From assembly GCA_947038405.1 (NCBI GenBank), contig CAMQVY010000010.1, positions 1-64,000 of the forward strand: DNA of 64,000 nt, read 5' to 3'. Each line of letters begins with the position of its first letter. Positions within the stretch are counted from its first letter, which is position 1. The position numbers were made by a program, and so were the translations under genes. Origin of the DNA: an uncultured Rikenellaceae bacterium. GTDB lineage: Bacteria; Bacteroidota; Bacteroidia; Bacteroidales; Rikenellaceae. Below, one piece after another: positions 1-8,992 of the stretch. The notes beneath the pieces were generated by a model. That model was given only the letters and a program-made list of their open reading frames with translations. It ran no database searches and had not been told where the DNA came from.

Positions 1-5
1 TTAGT

Positions 6-3000
6 ATGAAAAGAAATCTATTTACTCTATTCTTGACGCTAGGTTCTGCTTTTACCACCGTAGTTCCTGCTCAAGAGATTGCATCATCTTGGGATGATTC
101 TGTGATTAAGATCAAAGCTGAAATGCACCAAGAACTTAAAAAGCATAATATGCCTTTTATTTCAAATATGCTCCGAGGTGGTGCGGCGGCCCAAAAGGTG
201 ACAATCGATGTCAGTGGACTGAAACAGTTGATATTGACTGCATGGGAAACTCCTGATGGAAACGGTAGTGACCACTCTGTGTGGGCAAATGCGCGTTTAA
301 CAACTGTTGATGGAGAGACCGTGTGGCTAGATGAGTTAAAAACAGTGAAAGAGAGATCTGGATATGGACAAATAGAGAGGAATAGAGATCAGGGAGGTTC
401 AAAACTTACTATTGGAGGCAAAGTGTATGATAGAGGTATTTTTATACATGCGCCAGGGGAATTAGTATTTAATTTAGATGGTAAGTACACTAAATTTGAA
501 GCTGAAGTTGGTATAAATAAGAGTGGATCAGGATCTGTTATATTTAGGGCTCAGAACATTAGTGCAGATAAATATGTTAGAGATATAAATAAGGAGTATT
601 CAAAGGAGTTATCTACATTTTTGAGATACGCAGGTACATCAGCAGACTCTTGGTTAACAACTACAGATGTTTCGGTTGAGAAGTCTGCTGCAAAGCGTGC
701 GGTTTCAAGATTAAACAATTGTACTTATTATAATAGTGTCATTGATAAGATTGCTCAAAAGAATGATACCAATCAACAGATAAAAGATTATTTGTCTTTA
801 ATTGCAGAGGTAGATGAATTATTGTCTATTCAGGCACAATTAGAGTGGGTAAATGTAGAGGCTATAAAAGCAGCATATAGTGAGATGTCTACTCGTAAGA
901 GTTTTGATAAGGAGTCTAATAAGAAGTTATTAGATTTTATTGTTGCGAATTATGGTAAGGCTAATACATCTTTGTGCTCAGGCGATAAGACAAATGTAGA
1001 GTTAGCTAAAGATGTCATTAAAGCAAAAAGAGATCTACTAATGGCTAATCCACTATTTGATATGGATAAAATATTGGTTGGGCGGTATAAAATAGGTAGT
1101 AAGGCTGAATCAGCAATGGCGCCATCTCTTGGTACTCAGCCTAACAACTGGTCAAGTCAACCTTCGGCAAGTAAAAGTGGTTTTGATGCAGAGATTGCTG
1201 TGTTGTCGAATCTAAGAGGTGATATCGAGAGTAATACTATATTTAAGCCAGAGAATAGCACTTCAGTGACAGATATAAATCTACATTGGGATGCAGATCG
1301 TCTTCTGTTTACGATGGCAGATCAGACAAATAAATGGCAAGTATATGAGGTTGGAATCGATGGTAAGGGGTTGAAAAAAGTTATTAAATCACCTGAAGAG
1401 GATTTGGATTTTTGCGATGGAATCTACCTTCCTGATGGACGAGTTATTGCAACATCAACAATTGGCTACCATGGTGTACCTTGTGTTAATGGGTTAACTC
1501 CTGTATGTAATACTATTCTTTATAACCCTGAAAATAGTGATTTACGACGTCTTACGTTTGACCAAGATGGAAATTGGAATCCTTTTGTGATGAATAATGG
1601 TCGTATAATGTATACTCGTTGGGAGTACACTGACTTGACACACTATTTTTCTCGCTTTGTGATGCACATGAATCCTGATGGTACAGAGAATAAAGCACTA
1701 TATGGTAGTGGTTCTTTCTGGCCAAACAGTACTTTTGACATGAAACCTCTTCCAGGTTCGACAAATCAATTCGTAGCAATCATCTCAGGGCACCATGGAG
1801 TTGCTAGATCAGGTAGATTAATGATTTTCGATCCAAATAAATCTCGTAAAGAGGAGCAGGGTGTAGTGCAAGAGATGCCGTTTAAGGATCGTAAAATTAT
1901 ACCTGAGGTGAAGGATCAATTGGTTGATGGTGTTTGGCCTCAATTTATTAAACCATTCCCGTTGGATGATAAATACTTCTTAGTCGCAGCAAAACTATCT
2001 CCTACAAGTTTATGGGGAATCTATTTAGTCGATGTGTATGATAACTTAACATTGATTGCTGAGTACCCAGGAGAGGGGTTAATTCAACCTATACCTGTTG
2101 TGAAGAGAGAGACTCCTCCTGTTATTCCAGATAGAGTAAACTTAGAGGATAAAGAGTCAACTATTTTTATACAAGATATTTATGAAGGTGAAGGATTGGC
2201 TGGAGTTCCAAGAGGAACGGTAAAAGAGCTCAGATTATATGCTTTTGAGTTTGCATACAACAACTCACCTTCAGACCATTATGCACAAGGAATCCAAGCA
2301 GGTTGGGATATAAAACGTCTATTAGGAACTGTGCCAGTTGAAGAGGATGGTTCTGTTATATTCAAAGTCCCTGCAAATGTGCCAATCTCACTTCAACCGC
2401 TAGACTCATTAGGTAGAGCTGTACAGTGGATGCGTAGTTGGATAACATCTATGCCAGGAGAGACTGTATCTTGTATCGGATGCCATGAAGATCAGAATCA
2501 AATACCTATGCCAAAGCGTACTATCGCATCGCAAAAAGCACCTCATAAAATTGTGACTCCAGAGGGTGGTGTACGTTCAATTACTTTCGATTTGGAGATT
2601 CAACCTATCTTAGATAGAGCTTGTATCGCTTGTCACAACGATAAGTCATCGGTTAACTTCGTAAAAGGAGAGTCTGAAGGTCCTTTGGATTGGATGGGAT
2701 TTAAACGTAATTTTAGTAGTAGTTATTTAGCATTTCACCCATACATATATCGTCAAGGTCCAGAGGCTGAGATGTATGTATTGAAGCCTTATGAGTATCA
2801 CGCTTCAAATAGTGAAGTTGTACGTATACTAGAGAAAGGCCATCATGGAGTTGAGCTAAAAGATAGTGAGTGGAGAGCATTGTATCGTTGGATTGATATG
2901 AACACCCCTTATGGTGGTACATTTGAAGATATTGCGAATTTAAGTGGATATGATCAGTATGATAGACGTATTGAACTTGCAGACAAATATAATAAGGCAG

Positions 3001-3983
3001 GTATTGATTGGCGTAAGGAGCTTGTAGATTATGCTTCATATCTAAAAGGTAAGGGAGAGATTACTCCTGTGACACCAGAAGTTCAAGAGGCTAAAGAGTA
3101 TAAAGAGGCTAAGTTAAAAGGGTGGCCAAACAAAGAGTTACAAGCTGTTGAGTTGGAACGTAAATCTGTTGAAATTGCACCAGGTGTATCTTTGAATTTC
3201 GTAAAAGTTCCTGCGGGCAAATTTGTTATGGGTTCTAATGATGGAGAGAAAGATCATGCTCCAGCATTTAAAACTAAAGTTAAAGATTCGTATTGGATTG
3301 CAGAGACTGAGTTAACTAATGAGCAGTATAGGGCATTAGTACCAGAGCATGACAGTCGTATTATTGGTCAGTTTTGGAAGGATCATACAACAGCTGGATT
3401 ACCTGCAAACTTGCCACAACAACCAGTTATTAGAGTTAGTTGGGAAGAGGCTATGGCTTACTGTGAGGAGCTAAGTGCGGCAACAGGTTTAAATATTAAG
3501 TTGCCAACAGAGACTCAATGGGAGTGGGCTGCAAAGTGTGGTTTAGATCAGTCATTTTGGTATGGTGGTGTAGATAGTAATTTTGGTGAGTATGAGAACT
3601 TAGCTGATGCGTCTCTATCTAAAATGGCCGTGTCGGGTATTGATCCTCAGCCTATGTCTAAGAATGACCCATGGTTCAAGTACTATGATTATATACCTAA
3701 AGATGCAAAGGTAAATGATGGTAATATGATTGTATGCAATGTTGCTAGTTATGAGCCAAGTCCTTGGGGATTATATGATATATATGGTAATGTGGCTGAG
3801 TGGACAAGAAGTGAGTATGTTGATTATCCTTTGAGTAAATCAAAAAATAGTAACTTGGAAAAAGTTGTACGTGGAGGTTCTTGGATGGATAGACCTAAGT
3901 TCTCTACATCGAATACACGTAAATCTTTCTTGCCATGGCAAAAGGTATATAATGTAGGAATTCGTTTAGTTATTGAAGAGTAG
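6..3983 (+). CDS. Exported fusion protein: NPCBM-like, beta-propeller, HzsA-like diheme, FGE-like domain
   Basis: The 1325-residue protein opens with a signal peptide (basic start, hydrophobic stretch, likely cleavage near residue 22), so it should act outside the cytoplasm. Residues about 64-185 resemble an NPCBM carbohydrate-binding module. Residues about 420-690 look like TolB-type beta-propeller blades. Two CxxCH haem c motifs lie at residues 823-827 and 873-877, in a segment resembling HzsA-related proteins (hydrazine synthase alpha subunit). Residues about 1055-1325 match the FGE/SUMF1 fold (VPAGKFVMGS, GNVAEWTRSE, VVRGGSW), but the pair of active-site cysteines of true formylglycine-generating enzymes is absent: the region after GGSW carries serine and no cysteine. 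I infer a redox or glycan-binding surface protein; the substrate is unknown. The start at 6 gives a good signal peptide. The upstream context is outside the window. Confidence 0.85.
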   Translation: MKRNLFTLFLTLGSAFTTVVPAQEIASSWDDSVIKIKAEMHQELKKHNMPFISNMLRGGAAAQKVTIDVSGLKQLILTAWETPDGNGSDHSVWANARLTTVDGETVWLDELKTVKERSGYGQIERNRDQGGSKLTIGGKVYDRGIFIHAPGELVFNLDGKYTKFEAEVGINKSGSGSVIFRAQNISADKYVRDINKEYSKELSTFLRYAGTSADSWLTTTDVSVEKSAAKRAVSRLNNCTYYNSVIDKIAQKNDTNQQIKDYLSLIAEVDELLSIQAQLEWVNVEAIKAAYSEMSTRKSFDKESNKKLLDFIVANYGKANTSLCSGDKTNVELAKDVIKAKRDLLMANPLFDMDKILVGRYKIGSKAESAMAPSLGTQPNNWSSQPSASKSGFDAEIAVLSNLRGDIESNTIFKPENSTSVTDINLHWDADRLLFTMADQTNKWQVYEVGIDGKGLKKVIKSPEEDLDFCDGIYLPDGRVIATSTIGYHGVPCVNGLTPVCNTILYNPENSDLRRLTFDQDGNWNPFVMNNGRIMYTRWEYTDLTHYFSRFVMHMNPDGTENKALYGSGSFWPNSTFDMKPLPGSTNQFVAIISGHHGVARSGRLMIFDPNKSRKEEQGVVQEMPFKDRKIIPEVKDQLVDGVWPQFIKPFPLDDKYFLVAAKLSPTSLWGIYLVDVYDNLTLIAEYPGEGLIQPIPVVKRETPPVIPDRVNLEDKESTIFIQDIYEGEGLAGVPRGTVKELRLYAFEFAYNNSPSDHYAQGIQAGWDIKRLLGTVPVEEDGSVIFKVPANVPISLQPLDSLGRAVQWMRSWITSMPGETVSCIGCHEDQNQIPMPKRTIASQKAPHKIVTPEGGVRSITFDLEIQPILDRACIACHNDKSSVNFVKGESEGPLDWMGFKRNFSSSYLAFHPYIYRQGPEAEMYVLKPYEYHASNSEVVRILEKGHHGVELKDSEWRALYRWIDMNTPYGGTFEDIANLSGYDQYDRRIELADKYNKAGIDWRKELVDYASYLKGKGEITPVTPEVQEAKEYKEAKLKGWPNKELQAVELERKSVEIAPGVSLNFVKVPAGKFVMGSNDGEKDHAPAFKTKVKDSYWIAETELTNEQYRALVPEHDSRIIGQFWKDHTTAGLPANLPQQPVIRVSWEEAMAYCEELSAATGLNIKLPTETQWEWAAKCGLDQSFWYGGVDSNFGEYENLADASLSKMAVSGIDPQPMSKNDPWFKYYDYIPKDAKVNDGNMIVCNVASYEPSPWGLYDIYGNVAEWTRSEYVDYPLSKSKNSNLEKVVRGGSWMDRPKFSTSNTRKSFLPWQKVYNVGIRLVIEE

Positions 3984-4008
3984 TCGAGGTAACGATATAA
4001 AATAATCA

Positions 4009-4060
4009 AAAAAAGGCTGATTATATTCACTTAAAATGAATGTAATCAGCCTTTTTGTTT
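4009..4060. terminator. Bidirectional terminator between convergent genes
   Basis: A stem of about 18 bp (AAAGGCTGATTATATTCA pairing with its near-perfect complement at 4037-4055) is flanked by an A-run on the left and a T-run on the right. It sits between the 3' ends of the converging genes ending at 3983 and 4069, so it can serve both strands. Confidence 0.85.
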
Positions 4061-4068
4061 GTGATGTA

Positions 4069-4368
4069 CTATCTATTTCGTTTTATGGATATTGTATTAA
4101 TAATTGCAATGCCAGCTAGAATTATAAATATCGTTGCAATAGAGTTTATAGGTTCATGTAGTTCTATTGATATAAATATGTAGTGTGCCGCAACAACAAT
4201 AGCACCGAGGAGTATATACGTGATAGCTAGGAATGGGAGGGTTTTATTACTTTTTATCTTCTCTTTCTTCTCGCTGTCCGATGTACAATTAGACATTATA
4301 ATCTGAATTGGTTTTATTATAGCACCTAAAGTTATAAGTGCAACTCCTGCAATTAAGTTTAATTCCAT
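4069..4368 (-). CDS. Small three-helix membrane protein, unknown function
   Basis: A 99-residue protein that is almost entirely hydrophobic, with three probable membrane helices (residues about 4-25, 45-65 and 73-92) separated by a short charged loop rich in lysine, glutamate and serine (about 28-42). I do not recognise a family. It lies 43 bp downstream of the MATE gene on the same strand, so it may be the last gene of the TetR-MATE transcript, but nothing in the sequence ties its function to the pump. Length, clean start codon and the terminator just beyond its stop support it as a real gene. Confidence 0.65.
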   Translation of the reverse strand: MELNLIAGVALITLGAIIKPIQIIMSNCTSDSEKKEKIKSNKTLPFLAITYILLGAIVVAAHYIFISIELHEPINSIATIFIILAGIAIINTISIKRNR

Positions 4369-4411
4369 TTTATTTTTATTCTTATTTTTGTTATTATTCA
4401 GTTGTTATGCT

Positions 4412-5770
4412 TTAAGCTGATTTAGTTTTCCACTTTTTAAATAGATTGTAAATTAGAGTTATAGATATACATAGTGTTAATGTCTCCGCTATTGGGACAG
4501 AGTACCAAACATACTCTATTCCGAAGAGTACTGGTATTGTCGTTACAGCGATCGACATGAATACAATTCCTCTTAGTGCAGAGATAATAACAGATCTTTT
4601 TGCATCTGTTATAGCTGTAAAGAAGCTAGCTGTTAGGATATTAAACCAATTTATAAGGAATGCAAAAGCGTAAATTCGTGCACCTTTAGAGGCTATATCT
4701 ATTACAGCTTGATCTTCTTCTCCAAGAAAGGCCTCAATGATGTTTGGTCCAAATATAGCTAGTATTAGGGCTAGAGTCAATCCAATAGAGGCATTTACCA
4801 TAATAGCAAGTCTAAAAACAGATTTGCTTCTGTGGTATTGTTTTGCACCAAAGTTATAACTAATGATTGGAATAACACCATCAGAGACCCCAATAAGTGT
4901 AATTACACCCACAAAATAGATATAGTTTATGATGGTAAATGCTGCGACACCGCTCTCTCCAAGGTATTTCATTAGTGTTAGGTTGAAGAGAAATATTGTT
5001 GCTCCACCTGCAAACTCCGAAACTCCTTCCGACGAGCCATTATAGAACATCTCCCATAGTAATCTGAATTTAAATTTACCACTAAATAATTTTAATTTAG
5101 AATTACTGTGTTGAAGTAGATATATTGATATTAATACTGAAATTGTATATGATACCCCTGTTGCAAAACCTACTCCAAATGTGCCCCAGTCGAAAACAGT
5201 AATAAAAATAATATTAAATATTATGTTAAGTATAACAGACATAGACATTAATGTCATAGAGACTTTTGGGTGTCCAAGTGCTCTAAGCATGTAGTCATTA
5301 TAGAATGCACACCCTATTATAGGTAGAAAAGGGATTAGTCCATGTATATACCCTATAGAGTACCCCTCCAATATTGAGTTTCCTCCGAGAATAGCGGCTG
5401 TCTCTTTAGACCAAATAAGTGTGATAACACTAGCAATAAGACAAAAACTAACTATAGAGACAATACCTGTTGTCATTGAGTTCTGTGCTTTAGAAATGTT
5501 ATTTTCACCTTGTCCAATGCTTACGATTGTTTGACTGCCAATTCCTATCACGACGGCTAATGCTGCGATAAAACTGTATAGAGGTAGAACTAGGCTTACT
5601 CCAGCAAGTGCATTTGGTCCGAGGAAGTTCCCAACGATCAATCCATCAATTATAGATTGTATTCCGATAGATAGCATACCAATAACACATGGAATAGCAA
5701 ATTTCTTAAAGAGCTTTGGAATAGGAGCATTTGCTAGATCCAATTCGTGTTGTAATTTATGTGTACTCAT
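4412..5770 (-). CDS. MATE family efflux transporter (MepA-like)
   Basis: A 452-residue polytopic inner-membrane protein with about twelve hydrophobic segments, the usual MATE length. The N-terminal part (GLIVGNFLGPNALAGVSLV) and the internal symmetry of two six-helix halves fit the MepA-like branch, which exports cationic drugs and dyes using a Na+ or H+ gradient. It begins about 24 bp after the TetR gene on the same strand, so the two form an operon in which the regulator probably represses both. The substrate cannot be read from sequence. The family call is confident, the MepA-like subgroup less so. Confidence 0.9.
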   Translation of the reverse strand: MSTHKLQHELDLANAPIPKLFKKFAIPCVIGMLSIGIQSIIDGLIVGNFLGPNALAGVSLVLPLYSFIAALAVVIGIGSQTIVSIGQGENNISKAQNSMTTGIVSIVSFCLIASVITLIWSKETAAILGGNSILEGYSIGYIHGLIPFLPIIGCAFYNDYMLRALGHPKVSMTLMSMSVILNIIFNIIFITVFDWGTFGVGFATGVSYTISVLISIYLLQHSNSKLKLFSGKFKFRLLWEMFYNGSSEGVSEFAGGATIFLFNLTLMKYLGESGVAAFTIINYIYFVGVITLIGVSDGVIPIISYNFGAKQYHRSKSVFRLAIMVNASIGLTLALILAIFGPNIIEAFLGEEDQAVIDIASKGARIYAFAFLINWFNILTASFFTAITDAKRSVIISALRGIVFMSIAVTTIPVLFGIEYVWYSVPIAETLTLCISITLIYNLFKKWKTKSA

Positions 5771-5794
5771 TTTGTATCTATTAAATGTGATTTT

Positions 5795-6391
5795 TTATTT
5801 GTGTTTTAGTAAGGTCATATGGAGTGATAGTACGTCTCTTAACCTTTTAAATAGTGCATCTATATCCCCTTCGTATAGAGAGTTCATCCAAATTCCTGAG
5901 ATAAGTGATGTTGTGAATAGGGCTAATTCATTATGGTCTACATCAGTTTCCATATCTCCATTAGCAACAGATTGTTCTATTGCAATTTTTAATATTTTTA
6001 ACTCTTGAGCTTGCCCCTCTTCATATTGAGCTCTAATACTCATGTTCTCTTGAGTTGCTCGGTATGTGAGGAAATCAAAGTTTAATAGTGAAATCCCCTT
6101 TAATTCGTCATTAATACATATTTCGTAGTACCTATAGTATATATAGTTTAGTGTTTCTCGTAGATTCATATTATTTGTATCCTCACATGAGATGTAAAAT
6201 TTTGGAAGAGTAACTTTGCTTACAACTTCGTAAAATAGATCCTCTTTGCTCCCAAAATAGTGATACAATAATCCTCTTGCAACACCACACTCTTTCTGAA
6301 TATCTGATATAGACACACCATCAAATCCTTTCAATAGGAGTAGTTTATAACACTTATTTATGATATAAGTTCGTTTTTCTTGTGTTTCCAT
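5795..6391 (-). CDS. TetR/AcrR family repressor of the adjacent MATE pump
   Basis: From the ATG at 6391 the protein has 198 residues. An N-terminal TetR helix-turn-helix spans about residues 8-55 (GFDGVSISDIQKECGVARGL then LYHYFGSKEDLF), followed by an all-helical ligand-binding domain. A longer reading from a TTG at 6430 is possible, but that codon lies inside the -7 box and upstream of the operator, so I chose 6391. The gene is first in a two-gene unit with the MATE transporter, the usual arrangement for a repressor released by the pump's substrate. A palindrome just upstream probably mediates autoregulation. Confidence 0.9.
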   Translation of the reverse strand: METQEKRTYIINKCYKLLLLKGFDGVSISDIQKECGVARGLLYHYFGSKEDLFYEVVSKVTLPKFYISCEDTNNMNLRETLNYIYYRYYEICINDELKGISLLNFDFLTYRATQENMSIRAQYEEGQAQELKILKIAIEQSVANGDMETDVDHNELALFTTSLISGIWMNSLYEGDIDALFKRLRDVLSLHMTLLKHK

Positions 6392-6411
6392 CTGTTTTTT
6401 TATTGCACTAA

Positions 6412-6427
6412 TTGAACAATCGTTCAA
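6412..6427 (-). promoter_or_regulatory. Probable TetR operator
   Basis: TTGAACAATCGTTCAA is an inverted repeat matching at seven of eight half-site positions. It lies directly downstream of the -7 box on the minus strand, so it overlaps the expected transcription start of the TetR-MATE operon and ends 21 bp before the regulator's ATG. Size, symmetry and position fit a TetR-family operator. Confidence 0.7.
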
Positions 6428-6457
6428 CAAAGGTACTTTATTATATTAATAATACAA
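6428..6457 (-). promoter_or_regulatory. Promoter of the tetR-MATE operon
   Basis: On the minus strand TTG (6457-6455), a 19-bp spacer and TACCTTTG (6435-6428) match the Bacteroidota consensus TTG/TTTG-N19-21-TAnnTTTG. The expected start is near 6421, about 30 bp before the ATG at 6391. Confidence 0.75.
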
Positions 6458-6638
6458 TAGATTTGGGCATTTATATGTATTTGTATCTGTTATTATGTTT
6501 GTAATTAATAAGTTAGAGTTAGTTGTATTTTATAGTATATTGGAAAACTTTGCATTAAATCGCTCTTTAATAGAGTTGTTAAATGATAGCTATTTCATTT
6601 GACATTACTCATAATGACCATTTTTTTAGACTTTTTAT

Positions 6639-6671
6639 TTTGCTATATTCAAATAATTATCATTACATTTG
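6639..6671 (+). promoter_or_regulatory. Promoter of the PCMD-type lipoprotein gene
   Basis: TTTG (6639-6642), a 21-bp spacer and TACATTTG (6664-6671) match the Bacteroidota promoter consensus. The possible TTG start at 6669 lies within the -7 box, so translation must begin at the ATG at 6696. Confidence 0.75.
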
Positions 6672-6695
6672 CCGATATTAATTAATAATATTATT

Positions 6696-8837
6696 ATGAA
6701 GAAAAATTTATTTTTATTGGTACTTCTTTTTGTATCAACATTGATTACGTCATGTACTGACGACGAAACTAATGACAATAACGGAATTAATAATTCTGAA
6801 ACTAAGATTATAACATTTGCATTTGATTCAACTAAAGTTGAGAATGAAGTTGTTGTAGGTAAGCCTGTTATTGATGATGTAAAAAAGATCATCTCTTTTA
6901 CTGTGTCAAACTATGCAAGTGATGAGGAGATTAAAGGACTAATCCCAACGGTAACTGTATCTTTAGGTGCAACTGTAAATCCAAAGTCTGGAGTTGCTGC
7001 TGATTTTGCTGTTGCTGATACTGTTAAATATTTTGTAACATCTAAAGATGCAACTTCTAAAGTTGAGTATGGTGTTACATGTAGTAGAGTAAGCGCTAAT
7101 ATTGGTATTATAACATTTGCATTTGATCCAACTAAAGTTGAGAATAAAATTATTGTAGATGAGCCTGTCATTGACGATGTAAAAAAAACCATCTCTTTTA
7201 CTGTGTCAAACTCTTCAACAGATGCGGAGATTAAGGCACTAATTCCAACTGTAACTGTATCTAAAGGTGCAACTGTAAATCCAAAGTCTGGAGTTGCTGC
7301 TGATTTTGCTGTTGCTGATACTGTTGAATATGTTGTAACATCTAAAGATGCAACTGTTAAAACTGCGTATGATGTTGTATGTAGTAGAGTAAGCGCTAAT
7401 ATTGGCGAAGAGTTAAACAATATCTTCTACAAAGGTAGTTTGTCTATTGAATTAGATGGTATTCTTGTTGCTGAAGGTGTTGCACAAAAGATTTTCATCA
7501 CAAAAACAGGTGATAATCTTATTAAAATGGAACTAAAGAACTTCTCTTTTGCAGGTATGCCTATTGGAGATATTGTTGTTGCTGATATTGCTGTTGTTAA
7601 AACAGGTAATAACCACACTATAAAGGGAGCTCAAAGTTTAACTTTACCAGTGAGTCCAGAGCCATGTGATGTTAGTGTTGAAGGAACAATTAATGGTGAT
7701 GTTATGGATGTTAATATCGTAATAACAAAAATCCCTGGAATCAGTGTTATTTTGGTTAATTTTAAAGGAGACAAAATGTTGGTAAATCAAAGCTCTGAGG
7801 CTAAGATTACTGCATTTACTTTCGCTGATGCAATTGTAACAGGGCAACCAGTAATTGATGGCGAAAACATTACATTTGTTGTATCTGGTGATGCTACTCC
7901 AGAGCAGGTTAAAGCGTTAGTTCCAACTATTACTATTTCTGATAAAGCTACAATTAGCCCAGTATCAGGTGTTGCAACAGATTTTACAAATGCTGTAAAA
8001 TATACTGTTACATCAGAGGATGGAATTTATCAAACTGTATATACTGTTTCTATTGGAGGTAAAGCAACTGTATATTCTTTTGATAAGTGGAAAGAGATTT
8101 GGTCTAAACCAGATTATTTTAATCCAGATCCTACGTATTTATATTCAGAAGTTGAACCAGTTGAGATACTAGGTTCAAGTAATTTAGGTGCACATTTTCT
8201 GTCTTTATATGGATTTAAAGGTGGTGTAAATGCACTAGAAGAGGCAACTGATGTCGTTTCTGGTAGTGCTGCTAAATTAGTAACATTAGATACTAGGTCT
8301 ATTGCGAATGCTATGGTTCCTGGAATCACTTCTGGAACTCTATTTTTGGGTAAATTTGATGTTGCGTTTGCGTTTACTAATAGATTGGAATGTACTCGTT
8401 TTGGTCTTCCGTTTGCAAACAAACCACTAAGTTTTAAGGGAAGTTATAAATATACTGCAGGAGCTGAATTTATTGACGCTTCAAACCATGAAAATATGGT
8501 AGTTGTAGATGGTAAAAAAGATGAGTGTTCAATTACTGCTGTATTATTTGAAGTAGCATCAGATGATGAGGTTCTTACTGGTGTTGATATTAACACATCA
8601 GACAAAAGAGTTGCAATTGCAGCACTTGCTGATGGAACTGAAAAAGCAGAATACACATCATTTGATGTTCCATTCACTTATTTAGAGGGAAAATCATTTG
8701 ATCCAACTAAAAAATATAAGATAACATTTGTTTGCTCTTCAAGTAAAGAGGGTGACTTCTTTAAAGGAGCTGTAAATAGTACATTGCTTATTGATCAATT
8801 TGAGATTATATATGAAGATGCTGCTCCAGTGGAGTAA
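6696..8837 (+). CDS. Surface lipoprotein with DUF5018-like repeats, calycin-like and PCMD-like domains
   Basis: The 713-residue protein from the ATG at 6696 has a lipoprotein signal ending in LITSC, with an acidic stretch right after the cysteine, a pattern linked to surface export in Bacteroidota. Two almost identical 100-residue Ig-like repeats (about 39-137 and 139-237) and a diverged third (about 369-455) resemble DUF5018. Between them, about 238-365 resembles a calycin-like barrel. Residues 459-713 resemble the putative carbohydrate metabolism domain PCMD (GTLFLGKF; GLPFANKPLSFKGSYKY). I infer a glycan-binding or adhesive cell-surface role. No SusC/SusD pair is nearby. A promoter and a terminator bracket it as a single-gene unit. 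Confidence 0.8.
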   Translation: MKKNLFLLVLLFVSTLITSCTDDETNDNNGINNSETKIITFAFDSTKVENEVVVGKPVIDDVKKIISFTVSNYASDEEIKGLIPTVTVSLGATVNPKSGVAADFAVADTVKYFVTSKDATSKVEYGVTCSRVSANIGIITFAFDPTKVENKIIVDEPVIDDVKKTISFTVSNSSTDAEIKALIPTVTVSKGATVNPKSGVAADFAVADTVEYVVTSKDATVKTAYDVVCSRVSANIGEELNNIFYKGSLSIELDGILVAEGVAQKIFITKTGDNLIKMELKNFSFAGMPIGDIVVADIAVVKTGNNHTIKGAQSLTLPVSPEPCDVSVEGTINGDVMDVNIVITKIPGISVILVNFKGDKMLVNQSSEAKITAFTFADAIVTGQPVIDGENITFVVSGDATPEQVKALVPTITISDKATISPVSGVATDFTNAVKYTVTSEDGIYQTVYTVSIGGKATVYSFDKWKEIWSKPDYFNPDPTYLYSEVEPVEILGSSNLGAHFLSLYGFKGGVNALEEATDVVSGSAAKLVTLDTRSIANAMVPGITSGTLFLGKFDVAFAFTNRLECTRFGLPFANKPLSFKGSYKYTAGAEFIDASNHENMVVVDGKKDECSITAVLFEVASDDEVLTGVDINTSDKRVAIAALADGTEKAEYTSFDVPFTYLEGKSFDPTKKYKITFVCSSSKEGDFFKGAVNSTLLIDQFEIIYEDAAPVE
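6811..7405 (+). repeat. In-frame tandem duplication with a 300-bp period
   Basis: The segment from 6811 reappears exactly 300 bp later (7111 onward), and both copies end with the same run around AGTAGAGTAAGCGCTAATAT. The copies are highly similar at DNA level, including synonymous positions, so the 100-residue domain was duplicated recently or homogenised by gene conversion. Confidence 0.9.
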
Positions 8838-8870
8838 CATATGAAAATAGGTTCTAAAGATATAAAATTT

Positions 8871-8908
8871 ACCCTCGTTGCAGATAACTGTAACGAGGGT
8901 ATTTTTTT
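8871..8908 (+). terminator. Rho-independent terminator
   Basis: ACCCTCGTTgCAG and CTGtAACGAGGGT form a strong stem with loop ATAA, followed by a run of seven T. It lies 34 bp after the stop of the PCMD-type lipoprotein gene. Confidence 0.9.
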
Positions 8909-8926
8909 AATTATGTCATATTTAAG

Positions 8927-8957
8927 TTGACATAATTATTAAATTATTATACCTTTG
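8927..8957 (+). promoter_or_regulatory. Promoter of the small lipocalin-like lipoprotein gene
   Basis: TTG (8927-8929), a 20-bp spacer and TACCTTTG (8950-8957) match the Bacteroidota consensus. The predicted start near 8964 leaves a leader of about 29 nt before the ATG at 8993. Confidence 0.75.
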
Positions 8958-8992
8958 TTTACACTAATACTATAACTAAAACATATTTAACT

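Noticed and set aside
6669-6695. Upstream TTG start of the PCMD-type lipoprotein
   Set aside because: It lies inside the -7 promoter box, and the ATG at 6696 gives a proper lipoprotein signal.
6911-7420. Long minus-strand open frame within the lipoprotein gene
   Set aside because: It is the antisense shadow of the two tandem repeats; its own repetition follows from the duplication.
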